From Phaeobacter porticola (GTDB lineage: Bacteria; Pseudomonadota; Alphaproteobacteria; Rhodobacterales; Rhodobacteraceae): 64,000 nt of DNA. Positions within the stretch are counted from its first letter, which is position 1; the number at the start of each line of letters is the position of its first letter. Below, piece after piece: positions 26,922-36,459 of the stretch. Both the position numbers and the translations under genes were made by a program. The notes under the pieces are model-generated. The model was given only the letters and a program-made list of their open reading frames with translations. It had not been told where the DNA came from and did no database searches. The stretch covers positions 1-64,000 of the forward strand of contig NZ_CP016368.1 in NCBI RefSeq assembly GCF_001888185.1. The letters are read 5' to 3'.

Positions 26922-28343
26922 ATGATCACCCCCATTCTTCTGTGCGGCGGCTCGGGCACACGGCTGTGGCCGCTGTCGCGCAAGAGCTATCCAAAGCAAT
27001 TTGTCCCCCTGGTGGGGGAGACCACGCTGTTTCAGGCCTCTGCCCTGCGCCTGTCGGGCGCGGGGTTCGCGGCCCCGATGGTGCTGACCAATTCGGATTT
27101 CCGTTTCATTGTCACCGAACAGCTGGCCGAGGCGGGCATTGATCCCGGCGCCATTCTGATCGAGCCGGCCGGGCGCAACACCGCACCTGCGGTGCTGGCG
27201 GCGGCGCTTTGGCTGCGGGCGCGCGATCCGGACGGGCTGATGCTGGTGGCGCCCTCGGATCACGTGGTGCCCGATGCGGCGGCCTTTCGCGCGGCGGTGG
27301 CAGCAGCAGAACCGGCGGCGCGGGCAGGCCAGCTGGTCACCTTCGGGATCAAACCGGACCGGGCTGAAACTGGCTATGGCTATCTCGAACTGGATGGCGA
27401 TCCGGGCGATTTCAGCCCCAAGGTGATCGGGCTGAAACGGTTTGTCGAAAAACCGGATCTCGCCACCGCCGAGGACATGCTGGCCTCCGGGCAGTTCCTG
27501 TGGAACGCAGGCATCTTCCTGTTCTCGGTGCAGGCGATCATCGCCGCCTTTGAGGCCCATGCGCCGGATCTGATGGTGCCGGTGCAGGGCGCGGTGGACA
27601 AGGGCGAACCGGATCTGGGCTTTCTGCGGCTGGACCCGGCGGCCTGGGACGGGGCCGCGGATATCTCCATCGACTATGCGGTGATGGAGCGGGCAGAGAA
27701 TCTCGCCGTGGTACCCTATGCGGGGGGCTGGTCCGATCTGGGGGGCTGGGATGCGGTCTGGCGTGAAAGCGGCCCCGATGGCGATGGCATCGTCACCCAG
27801 GGGCGCGCGACGGCCATTGAATGTTCCAACAGCCTGCTGCGCTCGGAGGATGACGGGCTGGAGGTTGTCGGCATCGGGCTGAAGGATGTGATCGCCGTGG
27901 CGATGCCGGATGCGGTGCTGGTCGCGGATGCCAGCCGCGCGCAGGAGGTCAAGAAAGCCGTCGCCGCGCTGAAGGCGAAATCCGCCCGCCAGGCCGAAGC
28001 CTTCCCCAAGGATCACCGCCCCTGGGGCTGGTTTGAGAGCCTGGTGGTGGGCGAACGGTTCCAGGTGAAACGCATCCACGTCCATCCCGGCGCGGCGCTC
28101 AGCCTGCAGAGCCATCATCACCGGTCGGAACATTGGATCGTGGTGGAAGGCACCGCCAAGGTGACGGTGGATGACAAGATCCAGCTGGTGAGCGAAAACC
28201 AGTCGGTTTACATCCCCCTGGGCGCGGTGCACCGGATGGAAAACCCCGGCAAGGTGCCGATGGTTCTCATCGAAGTGCAGACCGGCAGCTATCTCGGCGA
28301 GGATGACATCATCCGCTACGAGGACATCTACGCCCGCAAGTGA
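26922..28343 (+). CDS. manC: Mannose-1-phosphate guanylyltransferase / mannose-6-phosphate isomerase
   Basis: Bifunctional enzyme of 473 residues that makes GDP-mannose. The N-terminal nucleotidyltransferase has CGGSGTRLWPLSRKSYPKQF at residues 6-25, then the FVEKPD sugar-binding motif. The C-terminal type II isomerase cupin has RPWGWFESL and HVHPGAALSLQSHHHRSEHW with its metal-binding residues. Both halves look intact. ATG 26922 follows GGAAAGGGACAGCCC. It is last of the GDP-fucose group, 147 bases after fcl, and converges on the next gene with 13 bases between stops. Confidence 0.96.
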   Translation: MITPILLCGGSGTRLWPLSRKSYPKQFVPLVGETTLFQASALRLSGAGFAAPMVLTNSDFRFIVTEQLAEAGIDPGAILIEPAGRNTAPAVLAAALWLRARDPDGLMLVAPSDHVVPDAAAFRAAVAAAEPAARAGQLVTFGIKPDRAETGYGYLELDGDPGDFSPKVIGLKRFVEKPDLATAEDMLASGQFLWNAGIFLFSVQAIIAAFEAHAPDLMVPVQGAVDKGEPDLGFLRLDPAAWDGAADISIDYAVMERAENLAVVPYAGGWSDLGGWDAVWRESGPDGDGIVTQGRATAIECSNSLLRSEDDGLEVVGIGLKDVIAVAMPDAVLVADASRAQEVKKAVAALKAKSARQAEAFPKDHRPWGWFESLVVGERFQVKRIHVHPGAALSLQSHHHRSEHWIVVEGTAKVTVDDKIQLVSENQSVYIPLGAVHRMENPGKVPMVLIEVQTGSYLGEDDIIRYEDIYARK

Positions 28344-28356
28344 CCGCCTGCCACGG

Positions 28357-29613
28357 CTAGCGGATCAGCCATTCCTCCAACCCCTCGGGTGGGGTGTTTT
28401 TGCCGGGCAGCAGCGCGCGCAGGCGGATCCAGCGGGGATCGGTGGGCTGGCCCAGACGCAGGCGCAACCGGCCCAGAAGCCCGACCATATCCCATTCCAC
28501 CCGCTCGGCGCGGCTGCGGTAGGGGCGGGTGGGGTCATAGGCCGGGTTGAGACAGGGCGCGCCGCCAGCCCCGCGCAGCATGGCGCCAAAGCCATCGCGC
28601 AGGCTGCGGCCCTGCCAGCGCCCGCCATCATCATTGCCCAGAATTGACGGGGTGGTGGAGATCACCCCCACTGGTGTCTCGCCGGGCCGGGCGGCGCGGA
28701 TCCGGTCGCCGGCCATCACCACGGAGACCCCGCGCCGGTCCTCCCCATCCGGGTTGCCATCCAGCCATTCAAAAAACTCGGCATAATCCGCGCCGCCGCC
28801 GCTCCAGGCGCCATCGCAATAGCCATTGCCGGTCTGGCTCAGCCGGAACATCGCGCCGCTGCCATCGCCGGCGGTCAGGTAATCCTGCGCACTGCCCGTC
28901 GCGGTGAGTGCCAGAAGCGTGCTGTCATCACCGCTGACCTCCAGACGGGCACCGGGATCATAGGTGCCAAAGCCGGCACGTCCATTGGCGGATTTCAGCA
29001 CCATGGCAGCGTCCCAGCTGCTGCCATCCGGCGAAAGTTTCACGGTGAAATCGGTATTGCCCGCCAGCCCCATCTCGGCATGGCCCGCCCAGTTGGATTG
29101 AAACAGCAGGCTGGCGGTGTCACCGCCTGAGGCCTTGTTGATCTTCAGCTGGTGGCCGCCGCCATCATGGCTGAACAGGCTGGCGGGGCTGCGCAGGGAC
29201 AGGCGGTTGCTGGCGTCGGCGTCGGTGGCAATGCCCAGGCGGTCCAGCCGGTCGCCGGTCAGGGGCGGCAGTTGCCATTGGGTGCCATCCCAGATCCGCA
29301 GCGCCTGATCCGCCGGCACCCAGGCGCGCCAGCCCGGCTGCGGCGTCAGGAACTGCCAGGCGGCCTCCTGCCAGATCGCCAGCCGCCCGCCCTGACCGGC
29401 CCAGGCATCCGCGGGGCTGTCGGCCAGCCCATAGGTGGCGCCCTCGGCAGGGGTTGCGGGCGGGGTGGTGGCGTCAAGCGCTTCAAGGCGCAGCTGCACC
29501 AGCGCATCCAGCATGCGCAGCGCCTCATTATGGGTCACATGTTTTTGCGCCTGCGCGGGCATCAGATAGGGCAGGGCAAGACGGGGCGTGGTTTCAGAGA
29601 GGGGGTCTGACAT
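28357..29613 (-). CDS. DUF2793 and Peptidase_G2-like (IMC autoproteolytic) domain protein
   Basis: 418 residues. The first 110 match my memory of DUF2793, a roseobacter family often linked to phage-like tail genes: LPYLMPAQAQKHVTHNEALR, then TYGLADSPADAWAGQ and WRAWVPADQALR. The C-terminal part (about 255-340) has DYAEFFEWLDGNP and VISTTPSILGN, which resembles the Peptidase_G2 intramolecular-chaperone-type self-cleaving domain of phage tail appendages. ATG at 29611-29613 follows AGGAG. No other phage gene is near; the neighbour is an RTX gene. The middle is Gly/Asp rich and beta-strand-like. It may be a secreted or surface trimeric fibre, but this is inference. Confidence 0.7.
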   Translation of the reverse strand: MSDPLSETTPRLALPYLMPAQAQKHVTHNEALRMLDALVQLRLEALDATTPPATPAEGATYGLADSPADAWAGQGGRLAIWQEAAWQFLTPQPGWRAWVPADQALRIWDGTQWQLPPLTGDRLDRLGIATDADASNRLSLRSPASLFSHDGGGHQLKINKASGGDTASLLFQSNWAGHAEMGLAGNTDFTVKLSPDGSSWDAAMVLKSANGRAGFGTYDPGARLEVSGDDSTLLALTATGSAQDYLTAGDGSGAMFRLSQTGNGYCDGAWSGGGADYAEFFEWLDGNPDGEDRRGVSVVMAGDRIRAARPGETPVGVISTTPSILGNDDGGRWQGRSLRDGFGAMLRGAGGAPCLNPAYDPTRPYRSRAERVEWDMVGLLGRLRLRLGQPTDPRWIRLRALLPGKNTPPEGLEEWLIR

Positions 29614-29906
29614 TCTGGCGGCTCCTGATCGCGGGGATGGGGTCATCCTGCCTCAGCCAGATCACCCACCCCCTAAGAGCGCGCGCGCCGCCTGCGCAAC
29701 ACCTGCGTCGTATCCGGGCAGGCCAGGCGCGGGGGATTGTTTCCCCCGTGGCTGAACCACAGGGATTGTCTTCAATATGTAAACAATCTCCGCGTTTCTG
29801 CCCCATTCCCGTCCGCTCTGCCGCCGTGACCACCCGCGAGGGTTGATTTCGACCCCGGGCAGTCGCCCCGACGGGTCAGGTGATGACACAGCGCGGGAGC
29901 AGCAGG

Positions 29907-32102
29907 ATGGATCTACAGTTTGCAGGACGGTTCGGGGCCAATGATCAACTGCTGGACAGCGATCTGCGCGATCTGGAACTCCATCAGGGGGCCAATGGCG
30001 CGGTGCAATTATTTGCGGTGAGCGGGCTGAACGGCGGCATTGCCAGCTATGGGTTGGGCCGCGGTGCGCCGGTGCTGCGCGACAGCCTGTATCACCGCGC
30101 GCTGGGGCTGGCAGGGGGCGAGGCGACCTTGGCCGAGATCGGCGGCGAAACACGTCTGCTGATGGAGGGCAGCACCCGCAGCGCGCTGGCCTTTCACCAG
30201 ATCGGCGGCACTGGCCAGCTGTCGGCGCAGCAGCAGGCCAGCCTGCCCGGCGCGGGCGCTGCCGGGCTGACAGCGACGGTGGCGGGGGATCTCAGCGGCG
30301 GTGGATCGGTGGTCTACGGGCTGGCCAATGGCCAGCTGAGCGGCTGGCAGCTGAGCGCGGGCGGCACTCCCGGCGCAGAGGTCGCCACCCGTGGCGCGGC
30401 AACGGCCTACGCCCGCCCCGGCGCGGTGGCGCTGGAGCTGGCGGATCTGGGCGGCAGTGCGCAGGTGCTTTTGCTGGCGGACCGGATTGAACAGGGGGTG
30501 CAGAGCTACCGGGTGGATGCTGCCACTGGCGCGCTGAGCGTCGCGGACAGTCTGGGGGCGGCGGATGGGCTGGGGCTGGCGGAGCCCACCGCCGTGGAAA
30601 GTTTCACCGCCTTTGGCAGCAGCTGGGTGGTGGTTGCGGCGGCGGGCAGCGGCTCGCTCAGCCTGATTGCGCTGGCGGCCAATGGTCAGATGAGCCTGAG
30701 CGATCATGTGCTGGACACCGCCGCCACCCGTTTTGGCGGGGTCACCGCGCTGGAGGTGGTGGAGGTCGCAGGCGAGGTGCTGGTGCTGGCGGCGGGCAGC
30801 GACGACGGGCTGGCGCTGTTTCGGATTCTGCCCGAGGGCCAGCTGGTGCATGTCATGAGCCTCGCCCAGGCCAGTGGCACTGAGGATGCCGGGCTGGGGC
30901 TGGAGAATGTCACCGCGCTGGCCGCGGCGGTGGTCGGGGGGGGTCTGCAGATCTTTGCCAGCTCCGGCCGTGCCGAAGGGCTGTCGCAGTTCACCCTGTC
31001 GCTGGCAGAGCTGGGCGATGTGATCACCACCGCAGGCGGCCGGATCAGCGGCACCAGCGGCGCGGATGTGCTGGCCGGCGGCATCGGCGCGGTGCTGAAT
31101 GGTGGCGCGGGGGCGGATGTCTTTGTGCTGCGCCCGGCTGAGGAGGGGCGCAGTGGCAGCCTGCGCATCAGTGATTTTGAGGCGGGTCAGGACAGTCTGG
31201 ATCTGTCGGGATTTGACGGTCTGCGCAGCCTGGAGGGGCTGCAGATCCGCAGCCGCAGCGATGGTGCCACGCTCACCCATCAGGCGGCGGATGGCAGCCG
31301 CACCGAAGTTGTGGTGCAAAGCCGCGATGGCGACAGTCTGGATGCGGCGGATCTCTTTGCGGATGGCTTTGTCTTTGCCGACCGGATGCTGCCCCCCGCC
31401 GAGGCACCGGATCCGATGCGCTATGGCAGCGGCGGCGCCGACCGGCTCACCGCACGCAGCGCTGGCGACCAGATCAACGGTCTGGGCGGCAATGACACGC
31501 TCTTGGGCGGCGACGGGCGCGACAGCCTCTGGGGGGATGACGGGCATGACCGGCTGATCGGCGGCAAGGGGGTGGACCGGCTGCGGGGGCAGGCCGGCAA
31601 TGATGTGCTGCTGGGGCAGGATGCGCGCGATCTGCTGGTGGGGGGCCTCGGGCGCGACACGCTGGATGGCGGTCGCGGCGGGGATCGCCTGTTGGGCGGG
31701 GCGGATGCGGATCTGCTGCGTGGCGGCGGGGAGAACGACCTGTTGCGCGGCGGCGCCCAGGGCGATCGCCTGCTGGGACAGAGCGGCCGGGACAAGCTGT
31801 TTGGCCAGAAAGGCAATGACCTGCTGGATGGCGGCGGCGGGCATGACACGCTGACCGGCGGCGCGGGGGCGGATGTTTTTGTGTTCGGGGCAGGTCATGG
31901 CAGTGACCGGATCCGCGATTTCACCCAAGGCGAGGATGTCATTCACCTTGGGCGTCTGGCGCGCGCGGGCATCTCTGAGGATATGAGCGATCTGACCCTG
32001 CAGCAGCAGGGGGATCACACGCGGATCCTGACCGGGGCTGGGGACATCCTGCTGCTCAATCAGAGTGCGGCAGAGCTGAGCGCGGATGATTTTATCTTCT
32101 GA
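29907..32102 (+). CDS. Large RTX protein with beta-propeller-like N-terminal part
   Basis: 731 residues. From about residue 1 to 380 it shows repeated blocks around 55-60 residues long containing motifs such as VYGLANGQLSGWQLSAG and GLALFRILPEGQLVHVM, suggesting a beta-propeller or similar fold. From about 500 to 640 are some 12-14 GGxGxDxLx calcium-binding nonapeptides. The C-terminus ends DDFIF, a type I secretion signal. There is no signal peptide. ATG 29907 follows GGGAGCAGCAGG; an earlier GTG at 29880 is less likely. It converges on the metalloprotease gene. It is probably a matrix or adhesin-like protein, perhaps a ligand-binding one. Confidence 0.78.
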   Translation: MDLQFAGRFGANDQLLDSDLRDLELHQGANGAVQLFAVSGLNGGIASYGLGRGAPVLRDSLYHRALGLAGGEATLAEIGGETRLLMEGSTRSALAFHQIGGTGQLSAQQQASLPGAGAAGLTATVAGDLSGGGSVVYGLANGQLSGWQLSAGGTPGAEVATRGAATAYARPGAVALELADLGGSAQVLLLADRIEQGVQSYRVDAATGALSVADSLGAADGLGLAEPTAVESFTAFGSSWVVVAAAGSGSLSLIALAANGQMSLSDHVLDTAATRFGGVTALEVVEVAGEVLVLAAGSDDGLALFRILPEGQLVHVMSLAQASGTEDAGLGLENVTALAAAVVGGGLQIFASSGRAEGLSQFTLSLAELGDVITTAGGRISGTSGADVLAGGIGAVLNGGAGADVFVLRPAEEGRSGSLRISDFEAGQDSLDLSGFDGLRSLEGLQIRSRSDGATLTHQAADGSRTEVVVQSRDGDSLDAADLFADGFVFADRMLPPAEAPDPMRYGSGGADRLTARSAGDQINGLGGNDTLLGGDGRDSLWGDDGHDRLIGGKGVDRLRGQAGNDVLLGQDARDLLVGGLGRDTLDGGRGGDRLLGGADADLLRGGGENDLLRGGAQGDRLLGQSGRDKLFGQKGNDLLDGGGGHDTLTGGAGADVFVFGAGHGSDRIRDFTQGEDVIHLGRLARAGISEDMSDLTLQQQGDHTRILTGAGDILLLNQSAAELSADDFIF

Positions 32103-32170
32103 TTCCGGGGCCGGCCTGGAAGATGTGCCGGGATCAGATCAGACCAATAAGGCAGGAACTGGCAGCGCCC

Positions 32171-33622
32171 TCAAAACAGAAAGTCATCCGTTCTGAGAAC
32201 GTCAAACGCCGTGTCCTGCAGGGTGAGCGACCAGCCGGTGTCATCCCGGATCACCAGATCCGCGCCGCGGACCTCAAGGTGATCATCGCGCAGATCGGCA
32301 AAATCCGAGACCCCGGTGGTGGCGCGCATATCGATGCGGTCGTTGCTCTGAAAATCAATCACCACATCAGCCCCTTGCGAGAACACAAAGACATCCGCGC
32401 CGCGCCCGCCGGCCATCCGGTCATTGCCGTCGCCACCGTCCAGCCTGTCCTGTCCGGCGCCGCCTTTCAGCGTGTCGCGTCCGCGTCCGCCCTCCAGCGC
32501 ATCATGGCCCTTGCCGCCTTGCAGCCGGTCACTGCCCTGACCGCCGCTCAACTCATCCCCGCCGCGCGCCCCGGCCAGCGTGTCGCGCCCGGCGTTGCCC
32601 AGCAGCTCATTGGCGGCGCCATTGCCGATCAGATGGTCGTTGCCTGCCCCGCCCCAGGCGTCTTCGATCAGATTGAGGGTGCGGCCATCCAGGCGCACAG
32701 CGGCGGCCATGGCGACATTGTTCTCCAGCGCCCCGATGCTGGAATATTGCCCCGGGCGCAGATCAATCCGGCTGTTGGTCTCAATATCGGAGGCATCAAT
32801 CAGATCCTGCCCGCCGGCATCCCAAATGGTCAGGCTGACATTGCGCGCCACCCCGTCGCCGCCCTGCACGGTCATGCCATCCGCGCCATATTGATAGGCT
32901 TGGCCGCCACGCCCGTCGCCAGCGCCGAGATAGACCGTGGCATCGGTGCGGGTCTCTGTATTGGCACCATAAAGCGCCTGCACCGCCTGCATATCCCACA
33001 GCATCGGCGTCAGCGCCCAGCCCTGAAGATCCTGGCCCAGATCCGCGTCACCGGGATGCGGCAGGTATGACATCACCGTGAACTGGCCAGGGGTTGTGGG
33101 GTTCTCGGGCATCTCATTGGGGTGATGCAGCCCGAGGGCATGGCCCAGCTCATGCAGATAGGTGTTCCAGCTGGTATGACCCAGTATCGGCCCGATGCCC
33201 GGCACATATTGATCGGGGTTGCTGTTGTTGAGCCAGAGATCTCCGGCGGGAGAGGGCCGCGTGCCCAGATCGGAGGGGTCTGGAAAATCGACGATAAAAC
33301 CAAACAGCCCGGCATTCGCAAAATGCGCGCTGGCAAAGGTCAGATCCGCCGTCCCGCCTCGGGCCGGGATCAGGTTCAGATTGGCCACCTCATTCCAGGC
33401 CGCCACCGCCTGCAGCATCATCTGCCGCTCGGCGGGGTCCATATTCACCGTCGCCCCCTCGGGCAGGTATTCTCCGCCGACGTCATAATCGCCAAAATCC
33501 GGATCATAGTCGTAATAGTCCGGTACCGAAGAGAGAAAGTGATAGCGAATGACATCGTCGCCCTCATGCCAGCCGTCGGCTCCGCCCACCAGAAGCGCCC
33601 GGTAATCCTGATAGGTTGGCAT
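32171..33622 (-). CDS. Serralysin-like RTX zinc metalloprotease
   Basis: Secreted zinc endopeptidase of the M10 serralysin type, 483 residues. The extended zinc motif HELGHALGLHHP occupies residues 157-168 (His157, Glu158, His161, His167), and TVMSYLPH near residue 181 supplies the Met-turn. Calcium-binding RTX repeats fill about 300-400, and the C-terminus ends DDFLF, a type I secretion signal. No propeptide or signal peptide is seen. ATG at 33620-33622 follows an AGGG. It is divergent from the rhamnose operon. A role in matrix turnover or nutrient release is inferred. Confidence 0.92.
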   Translation of the reverse strand: MPTYQDYRALLVGGADGWHEGDDVIRYHFLSSVPDYYDYDPDFGDYDVGGEYLPEGATVNMDPAERQMMLQAVAAWNEVANLNLIPARGGTADLTFASAHFANAGLFGFIVDFPDPSDLGTRPSPAGDLWLNNSNPDQYVPGIGPILGHTSWNTYLHELGHALGLHHPNEMPENPTTPGQFTVMSYLPHPGDADLGQDLQGWALTPMLWDMQAVQALYGANTETRTDATVYLGAGDGRGGQAYQYGADGMTVQGGDGVARNVSLTIWDAGGQDLIDASDIETNSRIDLRPGQYSSIGALENNVAMAAAVRLDGRTLNLIEDAWGGAGNDHLIGNGAANELLGNAGRDTLAGARGGDELSGGQGSDRLQGGKGHDALEGGRGRDTLKGGAGQDRLDGGDGNDRMAGGRGADVFVFSQGADVVIDFQSNDRIDMRATTGVSDFADLRDDHLEVRGADLVIRDDTGWSLTLQDTAFDVLRTDDFLF

Positions 33623-33839
33623 TTTCGTATCCCTTGTTTTTAGGTCTAACCTGTGGCTCCGGACAGCTTAGCAGGGCGTTGCGGAGATAGGTTTAATTGC
33701 TCATGAAATCATATGTCGTCGCATTGTTTAACCTGCGCAAGGCGGAGCAACAGGCAAAATGTGCCTTTCCCGTGGCGTCACGCGCGTCTGGGCGTTAGGA
33801 CAGAAGACAGGACCACGGCAGCAGATCGGGGGAGAGGGC

Positions 33840-34394
33840 ATGCAGATTGAAGACACGGACCTGCCAGGTGTGAAGATCCTGACACCGGCGCGGTTTGGCG
33901 ATGCGCGCGGGTTTTTCTGCGAGAGCTGGAACAAGGCGCGGATGGCCGAGGCGGGGCTGGATGTCGATTTCGTGCAGGACAATCATTCGCTGTCGATGGA
34001 GGTTGGCACCCTGCGCGGGCTGCATTTTCAGGCGCCGCCCCATGCCCAGGCCAAGCTGGTGCGCTGCGGCCAGGGGGCGCTGTTTGATGTGGCGGTGGAT
34101 ATCCGCAAAGGCTCGCCCACATACGGGCATTGGACCGGGGTGGAGCTGTCGGCGGCAAATGGCCGTCAGCTGCTGATCCCGGCGGGGTTTCTGCATGGGT
34201 TCATCACCCGCAGCCCCGGCACCGAAGTCCTGTATAAATGCGATGCGTATTACGCGCCGGACTGTGATGGCGCGGTGGCTTGGGACAGCTGCGGCATTGA
34301 CTGGGGCTTTGAGGGTACACCGGTGCTTTCTGAAAAGGATGCTGCGGCGCTCCGGTTTGAAGACTTCGACAGCCCTTTCGTGTGGGAAGGATAA
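33840..34394 (+). CDS. rmlC: dTDP-4-dehydrorhamnose 3,5-epimerase
   Basis: Third step of dTDP-L-rhamnose synthesis, 184 residues, normal size. Seen: FGDARGFFCESW, the NHSLSMEVGTLRGLHFQ stretch with the catalytic His-containing GLHFQAPP, then GALFDVAVDIRKGSPTYG and LIPAGFLHGF. ATG 33840 follows GGGGGAGAGGGC, a strong site; an in-frame ATG at 33759 would add an unlikely tail. rmlB starts 3 bases after the stop, and rmlD and rmlA follow, so this is the first gene of a four-gene operon. Confidence 0.97.
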   Translation: MQIEDTDLPGVKILTPARFGDARGFFCESWNKARMAEAGLDVDFVQDNHSLSMEVGTLRGLHFQAPPHAQAKLVRCGQGALFDVAVDIRKGSPTYGHWTGVELSAANGRQLLIPAGFLHGFITRSPGTEVLYKCDAYYAPDCDGAVAWDSCGIDWGFEGTPVLSEKDAAALRFEDFDSPFVWEG

Positions 34395-34397
34395 GAG

Positions 34398-35450
34398 ATG
34401 AAGATTTTGGTGACAGGTGGCGCTGGGTTCATCGGCTCGGCCGTCGTCCGACTGGCCGTGGCGCGCGGCCATCAGGTGGTCAATCTGGATGCGCTGACCT
34501 ATGCGGCCTGTCTGGACAATGTGGCGGCTGTGGCGGACAGCCCGCTCTATGCCTTTGAGCAGGTCGATATCCGCGATCGCGCCGCATTAGACACTGTTTT
34601 TACCCGCCACCGCCCGGATGTGGTGATGCATCTGGCTGCGGAATCCCATGTCGACCGCTCCATCGACGGGCCGGGCGATTTCATCGAGACCAATATCACC
34701 GGCACCTATCAGATGCTGGAGGCGGCGCGCAAATACTGGGCCGAGGCGGGGCGTCCGGAGGGGTTCCGGTTCCATCATATCTCCACCGATGAGGTCTATG
34801 GCAGCCTGCCTGCGGACCCCAGTGTGATGTTCACCGAAGAGACCGGGTATGATCCGCGCTCGCCCTATTCCGCGAGCAAGGCCGCCAGCGACCATCTGGT
34901 GCGCGCCTGGGGGGAGACCTATGGGCTGCCGGTGGTGCTGACCAATTGCTCCAACAACTACGGTCCCTATCATTTCCCCGAAAAGCTGATCCCGGTGGTG
35001 ATCCTCAATGCGCTGGCGGGCAAACCGCTGCCGATTTATGGCGATGGCTCCAACGTGCGCGATTGGCTTTATGTGGAGGATCACGCCGATGCGCTGCTGT
35101 TGGTGGTGGCCAAGGGACGCCTGGGGCGCAGTTACAATATCGGCGGCGAGAATGAGCGCAGCAATCTGGAGCTGGTCGAGACGCTCTGTGCGATCCTTGA
35201 CGAGAAACGGCCGCGGGAGGATGGGGGGTCTTACAAGGACCAGATCACATTTGTCACCGACCGCCCGGGCCATGATGCGCGCTATGCCATCGACCCCTCC
35301 CGTATCCGCGACGAACTCGGCTGGCGGCCCAGCGTCACCGTTGAGGAAGGTCTGGCGCGCACGGTGCAATGGTATCTGGACAATGAGAGCTGGTGGCGCG
35401 CGCTGCAAAGCCGCGACGGCGTGGGTGAGCGGCTGGGGGTCAAGGCGTGA
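34398..35450 (+). CDS. rmlB: dTDP-glucose 4,6-dehydratase
   Basis: Second step of dTDP-rhamnose synthesis, 350 residues. NAD site [11 protein letters not shown] at residues 8-18, the STDEVYGSL block with the catalytic Asp/Glu, [15 protein letters not shown], and the [17 protein letters not shown] stretch are intact. The start follows rmlC directly. A 160-base gap with a GC-rich/TATTT motif separates it from rmlD. Confidence 0.97.
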   Translation: MKILVTGGAGFIGSAVVRLAVARGHQVVNLDALTYAACLDNVAAVADSPLYAFEQVDIRDRAALDTVFTRHRPDVVMHLAAESHVDRSIDGPGDFIETNITGTYQMLEAARKYWAEAGRPEGFRFHHISTDEVYGSLPADPSVMFTEETGYDPRSPYSASKAASDHLVRAWGETYGLPVVLTNCSNNYGPYHFPEKLIPVVILNALAGKPLPIYGDGSNVRDWLYVEDHADALLLVVAKGRLGRSYNIGGENERSNLELVETLCAILDEKRPREDGGSYKDQITFVTDRPGHDARYAIDPSRIRDELGWRPSVTVEEGLARTVQWYLDNESWWRALQSRDGVGERLGVKA

Positions 35451-35610
35451 CGCGCGGGTGTGAAGGCTTGCCCGATGGAAAGCCTGCCTCCCTCTCGTCG
35501 GCAAAGCCGCCTGCCGGGCAGCGGGACGGGCAGCAGGGCGGGGATATTTTGGGCCGGAAGGGACGTGCTTCTGCTCCTAGGCAGACCAAGGGACATAAAA
35601 GGAGCCGCAT
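35451..35610. other. Gap inside the rhamnose operon with a repeated intergenic motif
   Basis: 160 bases between rmlB and rmlD. Most is GC-rich (CCGCCTGCCGGGCAGCGGGA). At 35531-35562 it carries a GGCGGGGATATTTTGGG-type motif resembling 5777-5806 (GGCGCGAGTATTTAGGG). From memory, motifs of this form are common between genes in roseobacter genomes. No promoter was identified. Confidence 0.45.
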
Positions 35611-36459
35611 ATGATCCTTGTTTTTGGCAAAACTGGTCAGGTGGCGCAGGAACTGGCGGCGGAGGAAACCGTCACCTGCCTGAGCCGGGATCAGGCGGAT
35701 CTCACGGATCCTGCGGCCTGCGCCGAGGTGATCCGCGCCCATGCGCCTGCGGCGGTGATCAACGCCGCCGCCTATACCGCTGTGGACCGGGCCGAGGCGG
35801 AGGAGGATCTGGCGACACGGATCAATGGCACCACCCCCGGGGTCATGGCCGAAACCTGCGCCACGCTGGGCATTCCCTTTGTCACCCTCTCCACCGATTA
35901 TGTTTTCGACGGCAAGGGCAGCAGCCCCTGGCATCCGGATGAGCCGGTGGCGCCGCTCAATGCCTATGGGCGCTCCAAACAGGTTGGCGAGGCGGCCGTG
36001 CGCCTGGCGGGGGGCGCGCATGTGATCCTGCGCACCTCCTGGGTGGTGTCGGCCCATGGCAGCAATTTCGTCAAGACCATGCTGCGTCTGGGCAAAGAGC
36101 GCGAGCGGATGCGCGTGGTGGCCGATCAGATCGGCGCGCCGACCCCGGCCCGCGCCATCGCCGCCGCCTGTATCGAGATTGCCCGTCAGCTGATCGCAGA
36201 CCCGGAAAAATCCGGCACCTATCATTTTGCAGGCCAGCCGGAGACCAGCTGGGCCGGGGTCGCCACCGAGATCTTTGTCGCGACAGGCATTCCCTGTGCG
36301 GTGGCGGAAATCCCAACCTCGGCCTATCCGACCCCGGCACCGCGACCCTTGAACTCACGGCTGGATTGCAGCACGCTGGAGCGGGTTTTTGGCACCACGC
36401 GCCCGGACTGGCAGGCCGGGCTGAAGGATATTCTGAAGGATCTGGGAGAGCGGGCATGA
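35611..36459 (+). CDS. rmlD: dTDP-4-dehydrorhamnose reductase
   Basis: Final step to dTDP-L-rhamnose, 282 residues. The NAD(P) site [33 protein letters not shown] and the catalytic YGRSKQVGE are intact. ATG 35611 is preceded by AAAGGAG. rmlA begins inside its end (ATGA overlap at 36456), showing translational coupling. Confidence 0.97.
   Translation: MILVFGKTGQVAQELAAEETVTCLSRDQADLTDPAACAEVIRAHAPAAVINAAAYTAVDRAEAEEDLATRINGTTPGVMAETCATLGIPFVTLSTDYVFDGKGSSPWHPDEPVAPLNAYGRSKQVGEAAVRLAGGAHVILRTSWVVSAHGSNFVKTMLRLGKERERMRVVADQIGAPTPARAIAAACIEIARQLIADPEKSGTYHFAGQPETSWAGVATEIFVATGIPCAVAEIPTSAYPTPAPRPLNSRLDCSTLERVFGTTRPDWQAGLKDILKDLGERA

Noticed and set aside
25764-28232. Long minus-strand open frame of 822 codons opposite fcl and manC
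   Set aside because: It lies antisense to two well-supported genes with conserved motifs; its product is His/Gln/Arg-rich with no recognised domain. It reflects third-position GC bias.
28357-29613. Prophage remnant around the DUF2793 protein
   Set aside because: No capsid, portal, integrase or lysis gene nearby; flanks are sugar and RTX genes.
30009-32018. Minus-strand frame of 669 codons opposite the RTX gene
   Set aside because: Repetitive only because the RTX repeats are; no ribosome site and no domain.
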